In this document: positions 42,151 to 51,689 of the stretch, in pieces
Numbering within the stretch: the stretch's first letter is position 1
Layout of the letters: each line of letters starts with the position of its first letter
From: Onthophagus taurus
Lineage: Eukaryota; Arthropoda; Insecta; Coleoptera; Scarabaeidae
Direction of reading: 5' to 3'
NCBI RefSeq assembly: GCF_036711975.1
Contig: NC_091972.1
Coordinates: 38,259,001 to 38,323,000, forward strand
DNA length: 64,000 nucleotides
Notes under the pieces: generated by a model
What the model was told of the DNA's origin: nothing
The model's database searches: none
What the model saw: only the letters and a program-made list of their open reading frames with translations
Translations under genes and position numbers: made by a program

Positions 42151-42700
42151 TAATGCCTTGGTAATTAATGTGGGTATCTTTTTAAACGAGACATTTTTAT
42201 TTAAACAATTTCTTTAAATGACTCAAATTATTCAAAACTTTTTATTTTTAAAACTTCAAAACTGGTTGTGTAAGTATTTATTGACATCCGGTTATAATTT
42301 ATTAATTCGAGATCGGGGAGTATATAGGAACGCCACTGTCACACGAGATACCAATCGCACATCGGGTGTTTTATTTATTGCTGAGTAGATACTGGAAGGA
42401 GCACAGCAATAAGTACTACGACGTAGTGAAAAAAGCATAAATATTAAAGCGGACCCCAAGAGAATCTTACTTGATTTTTATTTTTTATTCTCTTGTATCC
42501 CGTTCCGCCCCGTTTAGTTTCGTTTTGGTTCATTTTTCCTCGTTCTTGCTCGGTGTAGTTGGTAGCTTTGAGATAAGGAGAATACGTCCTCCAACGATGC
42601 ATATTCATAAAGGTACGACTGAAAATTAGCATTAAATCAAGTTGTGCGGTTTTAACCTTGTGCAGATGTCTTGTAATCTTTTCAAGTTTCGAAAGGAAAG
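42151..42700. other. no gene seen; TATA-like element
   Basis: GGGGAGTATATAGGAACGCC near 42315-42334 looks like a TATA context, but no downstream gene is evident on the plus strand. Confidence 0.3.
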
Positions 42701-42725
42701 GTTAAACGATTCGTAAAAAATCCTT

Positions 42726-43033
42726 TTATTTATCGTTAAATTCGATTCGTGATTCCGTTGGATCTGACATAAAATACATTTTTTCATCGGTTGGATATCC
42801 AACGAAACCATCCTTTAATAATTGATTTTTATATTTGGTATTTTCGCAGTATTGATCGAAATCTTTAACTCCTCTCTTAAGAAGCAATTCATCATCAATA
42901 AAAAAGTTTCCTGTTGTTGTTTTTGGGTCCGAAATTAAAATTGCGTATGCTGCATCTGTCATTATTTCTGGTTTTCTGGTGTAAGATAAACCTTCAGTTC
43001 CAATCAACATATTCCCTGCGGCTGCATTTACAA
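42726..43033 (-). pseudogene. HSDL2-like relic: last exon only
   Basis: Nearly identical to exon 3 of the gene at 48890-49906, including the acceptor TTTTAG and about 10 bp of intron. Similarity stops at 43043, where an unrelated repeat begins. The 3' flank (42690-42725) also matches. A small deletion removes the last codons, so the frame reads into the former UTR and ends EFNDK rather than SKL. The SDR nucleotide-binding and catalytic exons are missing, so it cannot make an enzyme. Confidence 0.85.
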
Positions 43034-43044
43034 CTAAAACATAG

Positions 43045-43310
43045 CCAGAATATAGACAAATATCTGTTTGTAACAGGGAGGTTTTATTATCTGTTTCTGA
43101 GAGGCAAAACCTTAAAAAGAGGAACTACCAATGCAACAACAAGCTACAATTATAGCGCCATAGTGATCATTGGTCTAACCATAGTCACAGAAGTCCAGAA
43201 TAACCTGTTCGTCTGTTTAGTATTTGTTCATCATTGACGCGACGATGAAGTGATTTCGACATTTGCAGTATTTGCAAATAGTTTCCAGATTTCTTGTTTT
43301 TTTTTCTATA
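43045..43310. repeat. dispersed repeat also at 53945-54120
   Basis: Shares GAATATAGACAAATAT.TGTT, GTTCGT.TGTTTAG.ATTTGTTCA, CGATGAAGTGATTTC.ACATTT and CAGTATTT.CAAATA in the same order with 53945-54120. Confidence 0.6.
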
Positions 43311-44558
43311 TTACGCATAGCACAATTGTATTACACCTAGTAAATACATACTAATTAGTTACTTATTTTTAACACCAAATTAAACTAGATAATGTTTTGC
43401 AGCTTTTCCCAGTTGGCCAGTCTGCTATACCCATAATTGATAAATATTGTCATATTTTTACCGTTTTGAGACCAAAACACAAAAACGTTTTGAAAAACGT
43501 TTGAATCGACTAAATCGAACGGCTATCCCCTGAAGCCGACCGACGCAGGACATCCTCGTTGTCGAGAAGCTGGATGGCCTCGATGTTGGGATGATCGTGC
43601 ATTCTCTTCTCATGTTTAGATGCGAATGATGCAATTTCTGATGACACCGATGCTACTTTCAAGTCGCGATAGAGATCGGTGTTTCTTATGTACCAGGGTG
43701 CTTTCACTATGCATCTTAGTACTTTGTTCTGGAATCTTTGAATCAGACTTGCATTTGTCTTGCAGGTACAACCCCACAGTTGGATTCCGTATGTCCATTT
43801 TGGTTTTAATACTTGCTTGTATATTAGCAACTTGTTTCTTAGTGATAGCGTTGATTTTCTGCCAATAAGCCAATATAGGTGTCTAAATTTGATATTAAGT
43901 TCCTCACGTTTTTTTTTGACGTGAGCTTTCCATTTGAATTTGGCATCTAGCGTCATAACAAAATATTTTGCGGTGTCGGCATAAGGAACTGCATTGCCAT
44001 TTATGTGTACTGGAACATAGTTTACTTTCTTATAAGTAAAGTTCATGTATGTCGATTTTTTGTACTTGGTTTTATTAGCCATCGTTTGGTCCAGTTTTCT
44101 ATTGAATTTAAGGCCAATTGTAACTTATTTGCTGCAACTACTTCATTTTCTGCAACAGCCAAGATCGCTGTGTTATCTGCGAATGTAGCTGTTAAAGTTT
44201 CGGGTACCGGAGGAAGGTGGAATGTTTAGAGTAAGTACAGTGTTGGGCTACGCACACTTCCTTGAGGAACTCCGGCTCGTATTTCATGTATTGGTGAATA
44301 AGCGTTTTCGTATTTTACTCTAAAATATCGATCAGAAAGATACGATTTTAATAGTTGACTGTACGTTGATTGTAGTATTTGGTCTAGTTTGTAATTTAAA
44401 CCATCTAACCAGACTTTGTGGAAAGCTTGTGCAACATCCAGAAATATGGCGGAGCAGAATTTATTTTCTTCCAATGCTATTTCGATAGTATTCGTTATTC
44501 TATGCACTTGGTCTATTGGTGCATGTTTATTATATGTACTAGTTTATTATTATGTTTA

Positions 44559-45030
44559 TCTATACAATAATACATCGAAATTAGCGATCAAGCAAAAACA
44601 GAGCACAACTGAACAAAAGAAACAAAATAAAACAAAACTCTTACTGTCAACAATAAACTAAATGTAAGAATGTGTTGCTCAAAGTCATAAACATATGTGT
44701 TGAGAAAAATCAAATGTACTTATTGAATCAACATTGACAAATAAATACAATAAACCAAAACTGAATACACGTTATTTTATAAACACGTCGCAATTGTCAG
44801 AAAATAAAATGAGGTTATGTGAATTACATGAAGTTAGACGACAACGTTTCGAAACCGCATCTAAAAATATAAAATTTGTCAACACATATGTTTATGACTT
44901 TGAGCAACACGCAACACATTCTTACATTTAGTTTATTGTTGACAGTAAGTGTTTTGTTTTATTTCGTTTCTTTTGTTCATTTGTGCTCTGTTTTTGCTTG
45001 ATCGCTAATTTCGATGTATTATTGTATAGA
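44559..45030. repeat. Penelope-related inverted-repeat element nested in jockey RT
   Basis: Arms 44559-44703 (145 bp) and 44879-45030 (152 bp) are inverted copies that differ mainly by a 7-base insertion (CGTGTTG) in the right arm. The 175 bp centre encodes a Lys/Arg-rich frame (RLCELHEVRRQRFETASKN) of uncertain origin. A hammerhead-like motif and an AATAGAAGCAAGTAAGAAG tail follow the right arm, as at 12784-12845. Confidence 0.75.
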
Positions 45031-45072
45031 TTGGACTGAAGATGGGCAGGTTCATTACCCGAAACTAGTACC
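45031..45072 (+). ncRNA. hammerhead-like motif, degraded
   Basis: TTGGA, CTGAAGA (45036-45042), T, GGG...CCC helix II, GAAA (45061-45064), CTAGT, cleavage base A (45070). Helix I does not pair at the first position (A opposite C), so this copy is probably inactive. Confidence 0.4.
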
Positions 45073-46129
45073 ATATAAAATAATAGAAGCAAGTAAGAAG
45101 TTTTTATTTTATTACAATTACCTTTTACATTGATGTGTTGGTATTAGGACTTTTTCTTCTATGACAGGTTTTTGTCTTTTTAATAGTAATTTTTCAAGCA
45201 AATTTGATAGTAAGGATGATAATAAGATTGGCTAATATGATGTAACATCTGTGGGGGGTTTACCAGGTTTTGGTATCATTATTATTTTAGCAACTTTGCA
45301 TATGCTTGAGAAGTATTTCTATTTAAAGGCAGCATTAATTATGTAAGCGCCCGTTTTGGTAGATGTTTCAATGTTTCTCCATTAATTAGGTCATAGCCTA
45401 CTGATTTCTTTATATTTAGTTTTTGTATTTCATAATACAGTTCTTTCATTCTTACACATTGTATATTACTCTGCTGATCACTTTGAATTACGTTAGGGAC
45501 ACTATTTAGCATAGTAAAAGTTTCTATCAGATGTTCAGCAAACAAATTAACTTTTTCTTGATTGCTCTTAGCCCAATTTCTGTTATTATTTCGAATTGGA
45601 GGTGTATGTGTTTTTGGAACTTTAAGCTTTCTTGTTGCTTTCCAGAGAGAATAATCAGTACTGGCATCGTCAGTAAGTTCTTTTAAGTAATTTTGAATAT
45701 TATTTTCTTTGTGGCTACCTGTCAATGCACTTAATTCGGCTGTTATTTTATTTAATTTAGTTTTATCACTAGAAATTCTATTGGTTTGCCATTTCTTTCT
45801 TGCTTTCCGTTTTTCTGCAATTTTGTCTTTAATGAATTTATTATAAATATTAGATTTAGGTTTTGGTATTAAAATTGGTGTGAGGCCCAGGCTGCGTTTT
45901 GTATGTCTTTTAAGAACTTTTCCACTTCCTTGTCACTGTCTTCGTTTGTTTTCATAAGAGCATTAAGATGAATTTTATTATCTAATGTTTGTTGAAATAG
46001 ATTCCAATTAGTGAGTTTATTAGTTAGTGATAAAAAGAGTTCTTTATTACATACTTTGTTATTTCGAGTAATAATTACTGGTTACAGTTTCACTACTCGC
46101 TTTTTCGGCATGCGAGACTCCTGGCTTTA

Positions 46130-47163
46130 TTTTATTTCAATTTACTGTTTTCTTATTCCTAATGGCTTGTAGTTCCTTAATCACAATGCATCCTCGGTAG
46201 TTCGCTGGATGATTTTCTCCACAGTTGAAACATTTAGCCGGGATGTCTTTGGATTTAGTACATTCGCTGGTATAGTGTTCACCAGCACATTTAACACATC
46301 TCGGATTTTTATGGCAGTAAGCTTTGGTGTGGCTCCAACCTTGACACTTTTTGCACTGGGGAATTTAATTTAGCTTTCTGTACTCTTCGATTTTGACACG
46401 CATTCCTAATATGTTTGTTATTTCATGGATTCTTTTTGCATCATCTGACGGTGCAAAATCCAAGATGTATAAAGGAAGAGGCTTTTTTGTGTTGTATTTT
46501 AACATTTGGGTTACTTTACAAATGTTATACTTGCGCTCCAATAGATCTTTGATATCATTAACATCACAGCTTTTATGCATCTTTTTGGCGACCACTTTCA
46601 GATTTCTACTTAGCTTATTTTCATAAGTAGACCAGGACAAATTCTTTTCAGTAAGCATCTTTGATGCTTCTCTGTACTTTTCTTCAGAATTAAGATTCAG
46701 TTTTACTGTGCCGTTAGTTAGCGCATGTGTTAAAAATCCATCTTTAATACCCTTTTAAGTAATTTATAAATGTCATCATATTGTTTGACATTATAAATTA
46801 ATATTGATTGTACGGGTTGCTTTTCAGGTTTGTTTTCAATTTCCGAAGACCATTTAAATGGCGTGGTTTCAGTTTTACGTTTTTTGTTTCTTCTAGCTTG
46901 TTTTATTATCCAGTCAGTCTCCAAAGTTAACTCATCTTCGTCTGTGATATACACCACTTTAGTGGTTACTGGAGGGTTAAGATTTTGTTGGGTTTTTTGC
47001 CCCTCAGGTCATCTATTTCTTTTTGAAGAGTAGTTTCATCTTTAGTGCGTTGTTTCTTTATTTGTTCGATTTCTTTTTTAAGTTCGGCGGAATGTGTTCT
47101 TTCTGTTTTTAGGGAATTTAACAGGGAGAATTCCATATCCGTTTTTGGAGTAAACTTTTCCAT
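46130..47163 (-). pseudogene. jockey-type ORF1 (gag) pseudogene
   Basis: Reading minus from 47163: a coiled-coil rich N terminus (LKTERTHSAELKKEIEQIKK), then TTDEDELTLETDWIIKQARR-like sequence, then the gag domain at 46658-46365 (YILDFAPSDDAKRIHEI). Finally three CCHC knuckles at 46345-46190: C-x2-C-x4-H-x4-C in CQKCQGWSHTKAYC, then CVKCAGEHYTSEC and CFNCGENHPANYRGC. Several frameshifts join the pieces. It belongs to the same element as the ORF2 pseudogene downstream. Confidence 0.8.
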
Positions 47164-47169
47164 GTTATT

Positions 47170-47470
47170 GACCCACTTAATTGTTTGTTTTTATTTCACA
47201 CACATTATTGCGCATTACGCGCATTTCGATTTACTTACTTCGTAAAAACAGCAATTACGAATTGCTGAATTGTTATAAATCGGGGGTATGATCTATATTA
47301 CTAAAATGTTTATATTATCAATATCAAAAATATTATACTGTTCACACTATTTTACATTATTTATATCGTTTATAGCGTAAAATAAAACACTTGACGCACG
47401 ATCGCCAAAACACATCCGCTCTTTAGCGATGCACAAATCTTTATAAGCATAGGCGGCGCTAACGGGGGGT
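47170..47470. other. 5' region of the jockey element and flank
   Basis: AT-rich; no coding signal. Confidence 0.4.
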
Positions 47471-47474
47471 GCAA

Positions 47475-48150
47475 GGGCTGCATTTCACCCGGTCTTCAGA
47501 TAGTCTTCAGAAAGCAGTATTTAGTCTCCACAAAGCAATTTTAGTCTTTAGAAAGCAGTATTTAGTGTTCCAGACGCTGTATTTAGACCTGTCGGCAGTA
47601 TCTAGTTTTCAGAAAGCAGTATTTAGTCTTCTAGAAGCAGTATCTAGTTTTCTGCCAAAGTTATGTATGCTTTCTCCAAAATATTTTATCTTTCTTTTGC
47701 AGTATTTAGACCTGTTAGCAGTATCTAGTCTTCAGAAAGCAGTATTTAGTCTCCACAAAGCAATTTTAGTCTTTAGAAGGCACTATTTAGTGTTCCAGAC
47801 GCTGTATTTAGACCTGTCGGAAGTATCTAGTCTTCAGAAAGCAGTATTTAGTCTTCTAGAAGCAGTATCTAATCTTCTGCCAACGTTATGTATGTTTTCT
47901 CCAACAATATCTTATCTTTCTTTTGCAGTACTTAGACCTGTCAGCAGTATCTAGTCTTCAGAAAGCAGTATTTAGTCTCCACAAAGCAATTTTAGTCTTT
48001 AGAAAGCAATATTTAGTGTTCCAGATGCTGTATTTGGACCTGTCGGCACTATCTAGGCTTCAGAAAGCAGTATTCAATCTTCCAGAGCAGTATCTAGTCT
48101 TCAGAAAGCAGTATTTAGTTTTTTAGAAGCAGTATCTAGTCTTCTGCCAA
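47475..48150 (+). repeat. 226 bp minisatellite built of ~20-25 bp subrepeats
   Basis: CTCCACAAAGCAATTTTAGTC recurs at 47526, 47751 and 47977 (periods 225 and 226). Inside each unit the word GCAGTATTTAGTCTTCAGAAA and close variants recur every 20-25 bp. Each unit also contains CTGCCAA.GTTATGTATG.TTTCTCC. Plus-strand frames of 161 and 67 codons are produced by the repeat (AVFSLHKAILVFRKQYLVF) and are not considered genes. Confidence 0.9.
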
Positions 48151-48889
48151 CGTTATGTATGTTTTGTTCTTGATACTGACAGTTACTTCTTTCTGGGTGT
48201 CTATCATCATCTTTTTGGGAGCCTCTTATTATCTATACGGATCTTGTATCACCCGGCACCTCATTTCTGCAGCTGTTACTTTGCTTTTGTGCTTATCCTG
48301 CATTGGCAAAGTTTCCGTATTGGTGATTTCCTGTCCTGTGCAACAACAAGACAAGTCCATTGGTTTCTTGTTCATATTCTTCGCATTCTTTTATTGAACA
48401 CATAAGTATTGCCATGAAAAATCATGTTTGGTTTATAATCAATTTTTTGTTTTCTCTGAACAGTAATTTCAGACTTCATGTGGACTTTGAACAATGTAAT
48501 TCCTGTTTTTTGCTGAAGTCTAGTTTATAACTATTGCAATTTCAGACTTTTTCTTGCAAATTAACCTTCTGACTAGAGTATTCCCGACTATTACCTTAAG
48601 TTTGGTTTTTCATCAGTATAATTCTTAAATTTTTACTGAAGTATGGATTATGATTATTCCAGTCTTTTTTAAGTTTATTTATATTTCTTTAATTATATAC
48701 ATATATTTTTTTAATTAAAATGCATTTTTTTATGTTTTTAAATTAAAATGAATTATTAAGTTTTCCTCCGCGATAACAAACAAAAAATCTTCCAGAATAG
48801 AAGCTTCAACGTGGCTTTGCCTGAATTCATGTAACGTTCGAAAGGAAAAGTTAAACGATTCGTAAAAAATTCTTTTATTTATCGTTAAA
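48151..48889. other. no confident gene
   Basis: An 80-codon hydrophobic frame at 48155-48397 begins inside the minisatellite edge and has no family resemblance. At 48780-48840 a short sequence (CTTCCAGAATAGAAGCTTCA, ACGTGGCTTTGCCTGA) recurs at 54180-54240. Confidence 0.4.
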
Positions 48890-49906
48890 TTATAATTTTG
48901 AATAAACGGAATACATTGGTGATTCCCTTGGATCTGACGTAAAATACATTTTTTCATCAGTTGGATCTCCAATGAAACCATCCTTTAATAATTGATTTTT
49001 ATATTTGGTATTTTCGCAGTATTGATCGAAATCTTTAACTCCTCTCTTAAGAAGCAATTCATCATCAATAAAGAAATTTCCTGTTGTAGTTTTTGGGTCT
49101 GAAGTTAAAATTGCATATGCGGCATCTGCCATTATTTCTGGTTTTCTAGTGTAAGATAAACCTTCAATTCCAATCAACATACTCCCAGCGGCTGTATTTA
49201 CAACTAAAACATATTTCGTTTATTAACATTATCTTTTATTTATTAACAACATACTTGTTTTTGGCCATAAAGCATTAACACCAATCCCAAATTGTTTTAA
49301 TTCCTGACTCATCCCTAAAGCACACATTGACATTCCATATTTAGCCATGGTGTAAGCAACACTTTTCGAAAACCACCCCGGATGCATATTAAGTGGGGGA
49401 GAAATATTTAAAATGTGCGGATGAGAACTTTTTTTTAAATAAGGAATACACTCTTTACTAACCATAAAAGTCCCCCTCGTATTAATTTGATGCATCAAAT
49501 CGAATCGTTTCATTTCTGTGTCAACAGTACCAGTTAATGAGATTGCAGAAGCATTGTTAACAACGATATCAATCCCGCCAAATTTTTCGATCGTTTTTTT
49601 AATCGCATTTTGAACTTGTTTTTCATCGCGTACATCTACGATGCAAGGGAAAGCTTTTCCTCCGACGTTTTCGATTTCTTTTGCTGCCGTGTAAATAGTA
49701 CCGGGAAGTTTCGGATGAGGTTCGGCCGTTTTTGAGGCTAAAACTATGTTCGCACCATCTTTCGCTGCTTTTAAAGCAATTGCTAAACCAATTCCGCGAC
49801 TTGCACCGGTTACAAACAAAGTTTTCCCAGCTAATTTCCTACAATCATTATTAATTATTATATAATTAATTTTATAAACTCGTTTTACTTACCCAGTATT
49901 TTGCAT
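48890..49906 (-). CDS. HSDL2: HSDL2-like short-chain dehydrogenase, gene 1 of tandem pair, PTS1
   Basis: The exons I infer (minus) are 49906-49893, 49838-49255 and 49203-48890, with introns of 54 and 51 bp, 912 nt, 303 residues. The Rossmann motif TGASRGIG is at 15-22 and NNAS at 99-102. The HSDL2-type ILNISPPLN has the catalytic Ser at 151, and YTMAK has Tyr167 and Lys171. The GNFFIDDELL block in the third exon is also typical of HSDL2. The C terminus is SKL, a canonical peroxisomal targeting signal 1. The vertebrate protein carries an additional SCP2 lipid-transfer domain, which is absent here. It probably oxidises or reduces a lipid-related substrate using NAD(P) in peroxisomes; the substrate is unknown. 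It is arranged head-to-tail with its paralogue at 50065-51074, 158 bp away. Confidence 0.92.
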
Positions 49907-50064
49907 TTTACTTACTCGACGTACTGATTATTACTGAGCGAAATAAGATTAATAACGTATTTTTTTTGTTTTGAGAATGACGTTGCGAAAGATAACATTT
50001 TATCAAATAAATTTAAACTTTTGTAAACAAAATCTTTGAGTTATTTATTTAAAATTATCACAAA

Positions 50065-51074
50065 TTATAATTTTGAGTACATTGGAGATTGTCTTGGGTC
50101 TGATTTAAATGTCATTATTCCATCAGTAGGGTCACCAACGAATATATCCCTAAATAATTCATCTTTCGTCTCAACATTTTGACAGTATTGATCAAAATTT
50201 GTCACTCCTCTCTTAAGAAGCAATTCATCATCAATAAAGAAGTTTCCTGTTGTTGTTTTTGGATCGGAAGTTAAAATTGCATAGGCAGCATCTGCCATTA
50301 TTTCAGGTTTCCTGGAATGATTTACAGATGTATCTCCTCCCAATAAACTAGTAGCTGCAGTATTCACAGCTAAAAATTTTACAATGTATCAATTAATTCG
50401 ATATTTTTAATTTATTAACTTACTTGTTTTTGGCCATAAGGCATTAACACCGATTCCAAACGGTTTTAATTCATCACTCATTCCCAAAACACACATAGAC
50501 ATCCCGTATTTAGCCATAGTATAAGCAACATTTCTTGAAAACCATCCAGGATGCATGTTAAGTGGAGGGGAAATATTTAAAATATGTGGATGAGAACTTT
50601 TTTGTAAATAAGGAATACACTCTTTCGAAACCATGAAAGTCCCCCTCGTATTAATGTTGTGCATCAAATCGTAACGTTTCATTTCAGTGTCTACAGTTCC
50701 AGTGATTGAAATAGCTGAAGCGTTATTAATAACAATATCAATTCCACCGAATTTTTGCACAGCTTTTTTTACAGCTTCTTGTACTTGTTTCTCATCGCGT
50801 ACATCAACAATACACGGAAGGGCTTTTCCCCCAGCTCTTTCAATTTCCGCGGCTGCTGTGTAAATAGTTCCTGGAAGTTTCGGATGAGGTTCGGCCGTTT
50901 TTGCAGCTAAAACTATGTTTGCACCATCTTTTGCGGCTTTTAACGCGATTGCTAAACCAATTCCGCGACTTGCGCCGGTTATAAATAAAGTTTTTCCGAA
51001 TAATTTTCTAAAATCGATTACATTTTAATTAAAATTATTAGGAAATTATTAAATACTTACCCAGTATTTTCCAT
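50065..51074 (-). CDS. HSDL2: HSDL2-like short-chain dehydrogenase, gene 2 of tandem pair, PTS1
   Basis: The exons I infer (minus) are 51074-51061, 51007-50424 and 50369-50065, with introns of 53 and 54 bp, 903 nt, 300 residues. Exon 1 (14 nt) and exon 2 (584 nt) are exactly the lengths found in its neighbour, so the pair arose by tandem duplication. TGASRGIG, NNAS, NISPP and YTMAK are all kept, and the C terminus is again SKL. Exon 3 is the most diverged part (for example GGDTSVNHSRKPE instead of IEGLSYTRKPE, and three residues shorter). This suggests changed substrate binding or relaxed constraint at the C-terminal lid. Both genes are open and spliceable, so both are likely expressed. Confidence 0.92.
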
Positions 51075-51689
51075 TTTACTTCAATAAAATATAAAATAAG
51101 AATGAGGAAAGTAATCTCAATGACAGTGATAATATAGAGACTGTTATTTAAAGTGGAATGACTTTGCGTTTATATTGAATGTGTTATCTCAACGCTTATC
51201 TCGTTGAGAGTTCAAAGTTTCTTGTTTTAATTTTAAACCAAAATATTGTCTTTAAGAAACTATTTTAATTAATAAATCGTTAACTGCCCTAACAAAACCT
51301 GAATAATTAATTAATAGTAAAATAATGTTGAGTAGTACAGAAATATTTAAACTAAAAGTAGAACTAACACTAGCTAACTAAAAAAGCTAACTAATAAACA
51401 TATAATGTTTTCTGTTTAATCATCTGGTTAAATGAGGCAGATGCAGGCCAATCATGGAAAGATGTCGTTTTATAACTCTGTATATGATATAAATTGGAAT
51501 TTCATATCGCATGATGATTTGACTGCCAATCAAAGGTGTAATAAATTTCAAATTATCAAACCAATTTTTCAAAGGAAAAAATTGCTGATTTTCTGCAGAT
51601 CTCAAGGGCATGAGGAATCGCATGCCCTTGAGTTGCATTTCTGAGGCGATATTTACAATGTCATAGGTTGTCAACTTTCTAACACAAAA
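51075..51689. other. upstream region of HSDL2 pair, no gene seen
   Basis: A perfect 12 bp hairpin CTCAAGGGCATG / CATGCCCTTGAG (51601-51612 and 51621-51632, 8-base loop) lies in an 84-codon minus frame of no known family. Nothing else seen. Confidence 0.4.

Larger units (their letters stand above)
43510..46050 (-). pseudogene. jockey-type ORF2 (reverse transcriptase) pseudogene, endonuclease deleted
   Basis: Reading minus: 46040-45730 carries a linker such as NWNLFQQTLDNKIHLNAL; 45725-45339 carries SLWKATRKLKVPKTHTPPIR, then NWAKSNQEKVNLFAEHL; 44507-44226 carries IFLDVAQAFHKVW then GVPQGS; 44220-44085 carries ATFADNTAILA, where the usual FADD is FADN; 44082-43510 carries LDAKFKWKAHVKKKREELN and WTYGIQLWGCT to the C terminus. 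The order and motifs are typical of jockey. The apurinic endonuclease domain that should precede the linker is absent: only about 80 bp separate it from the gag end. A Penelope-related inverted-repeat element (about 44525-45125) splits the RT. Frameshifts and the lost catalytic Asp show it is dead. Confidence 0.85.

Noticed and set aside
41629-42164. 174-codon and overlapping frames as a gene
   Set aside because: Open frames on both strands follow from GC content; the longest begins with TTG; no recognisable domain.
47469-48126. 161- and 67-codon repetitive frames
   Set aside because: They are the 226 bp minisatellite read as protein; stop-free only because of the repeat period.
48155-48397. 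80-codon hydrophobic frame as a small membrane protein
   Set aside because: Starts at the edge of the minisatellite, no family resemblance, no splice or promoter evidence.
51420-51674. 84-codon minus frame
   Set aside because: No family resemblance; includes a perfect hairpin that would be odd in coding sequence.
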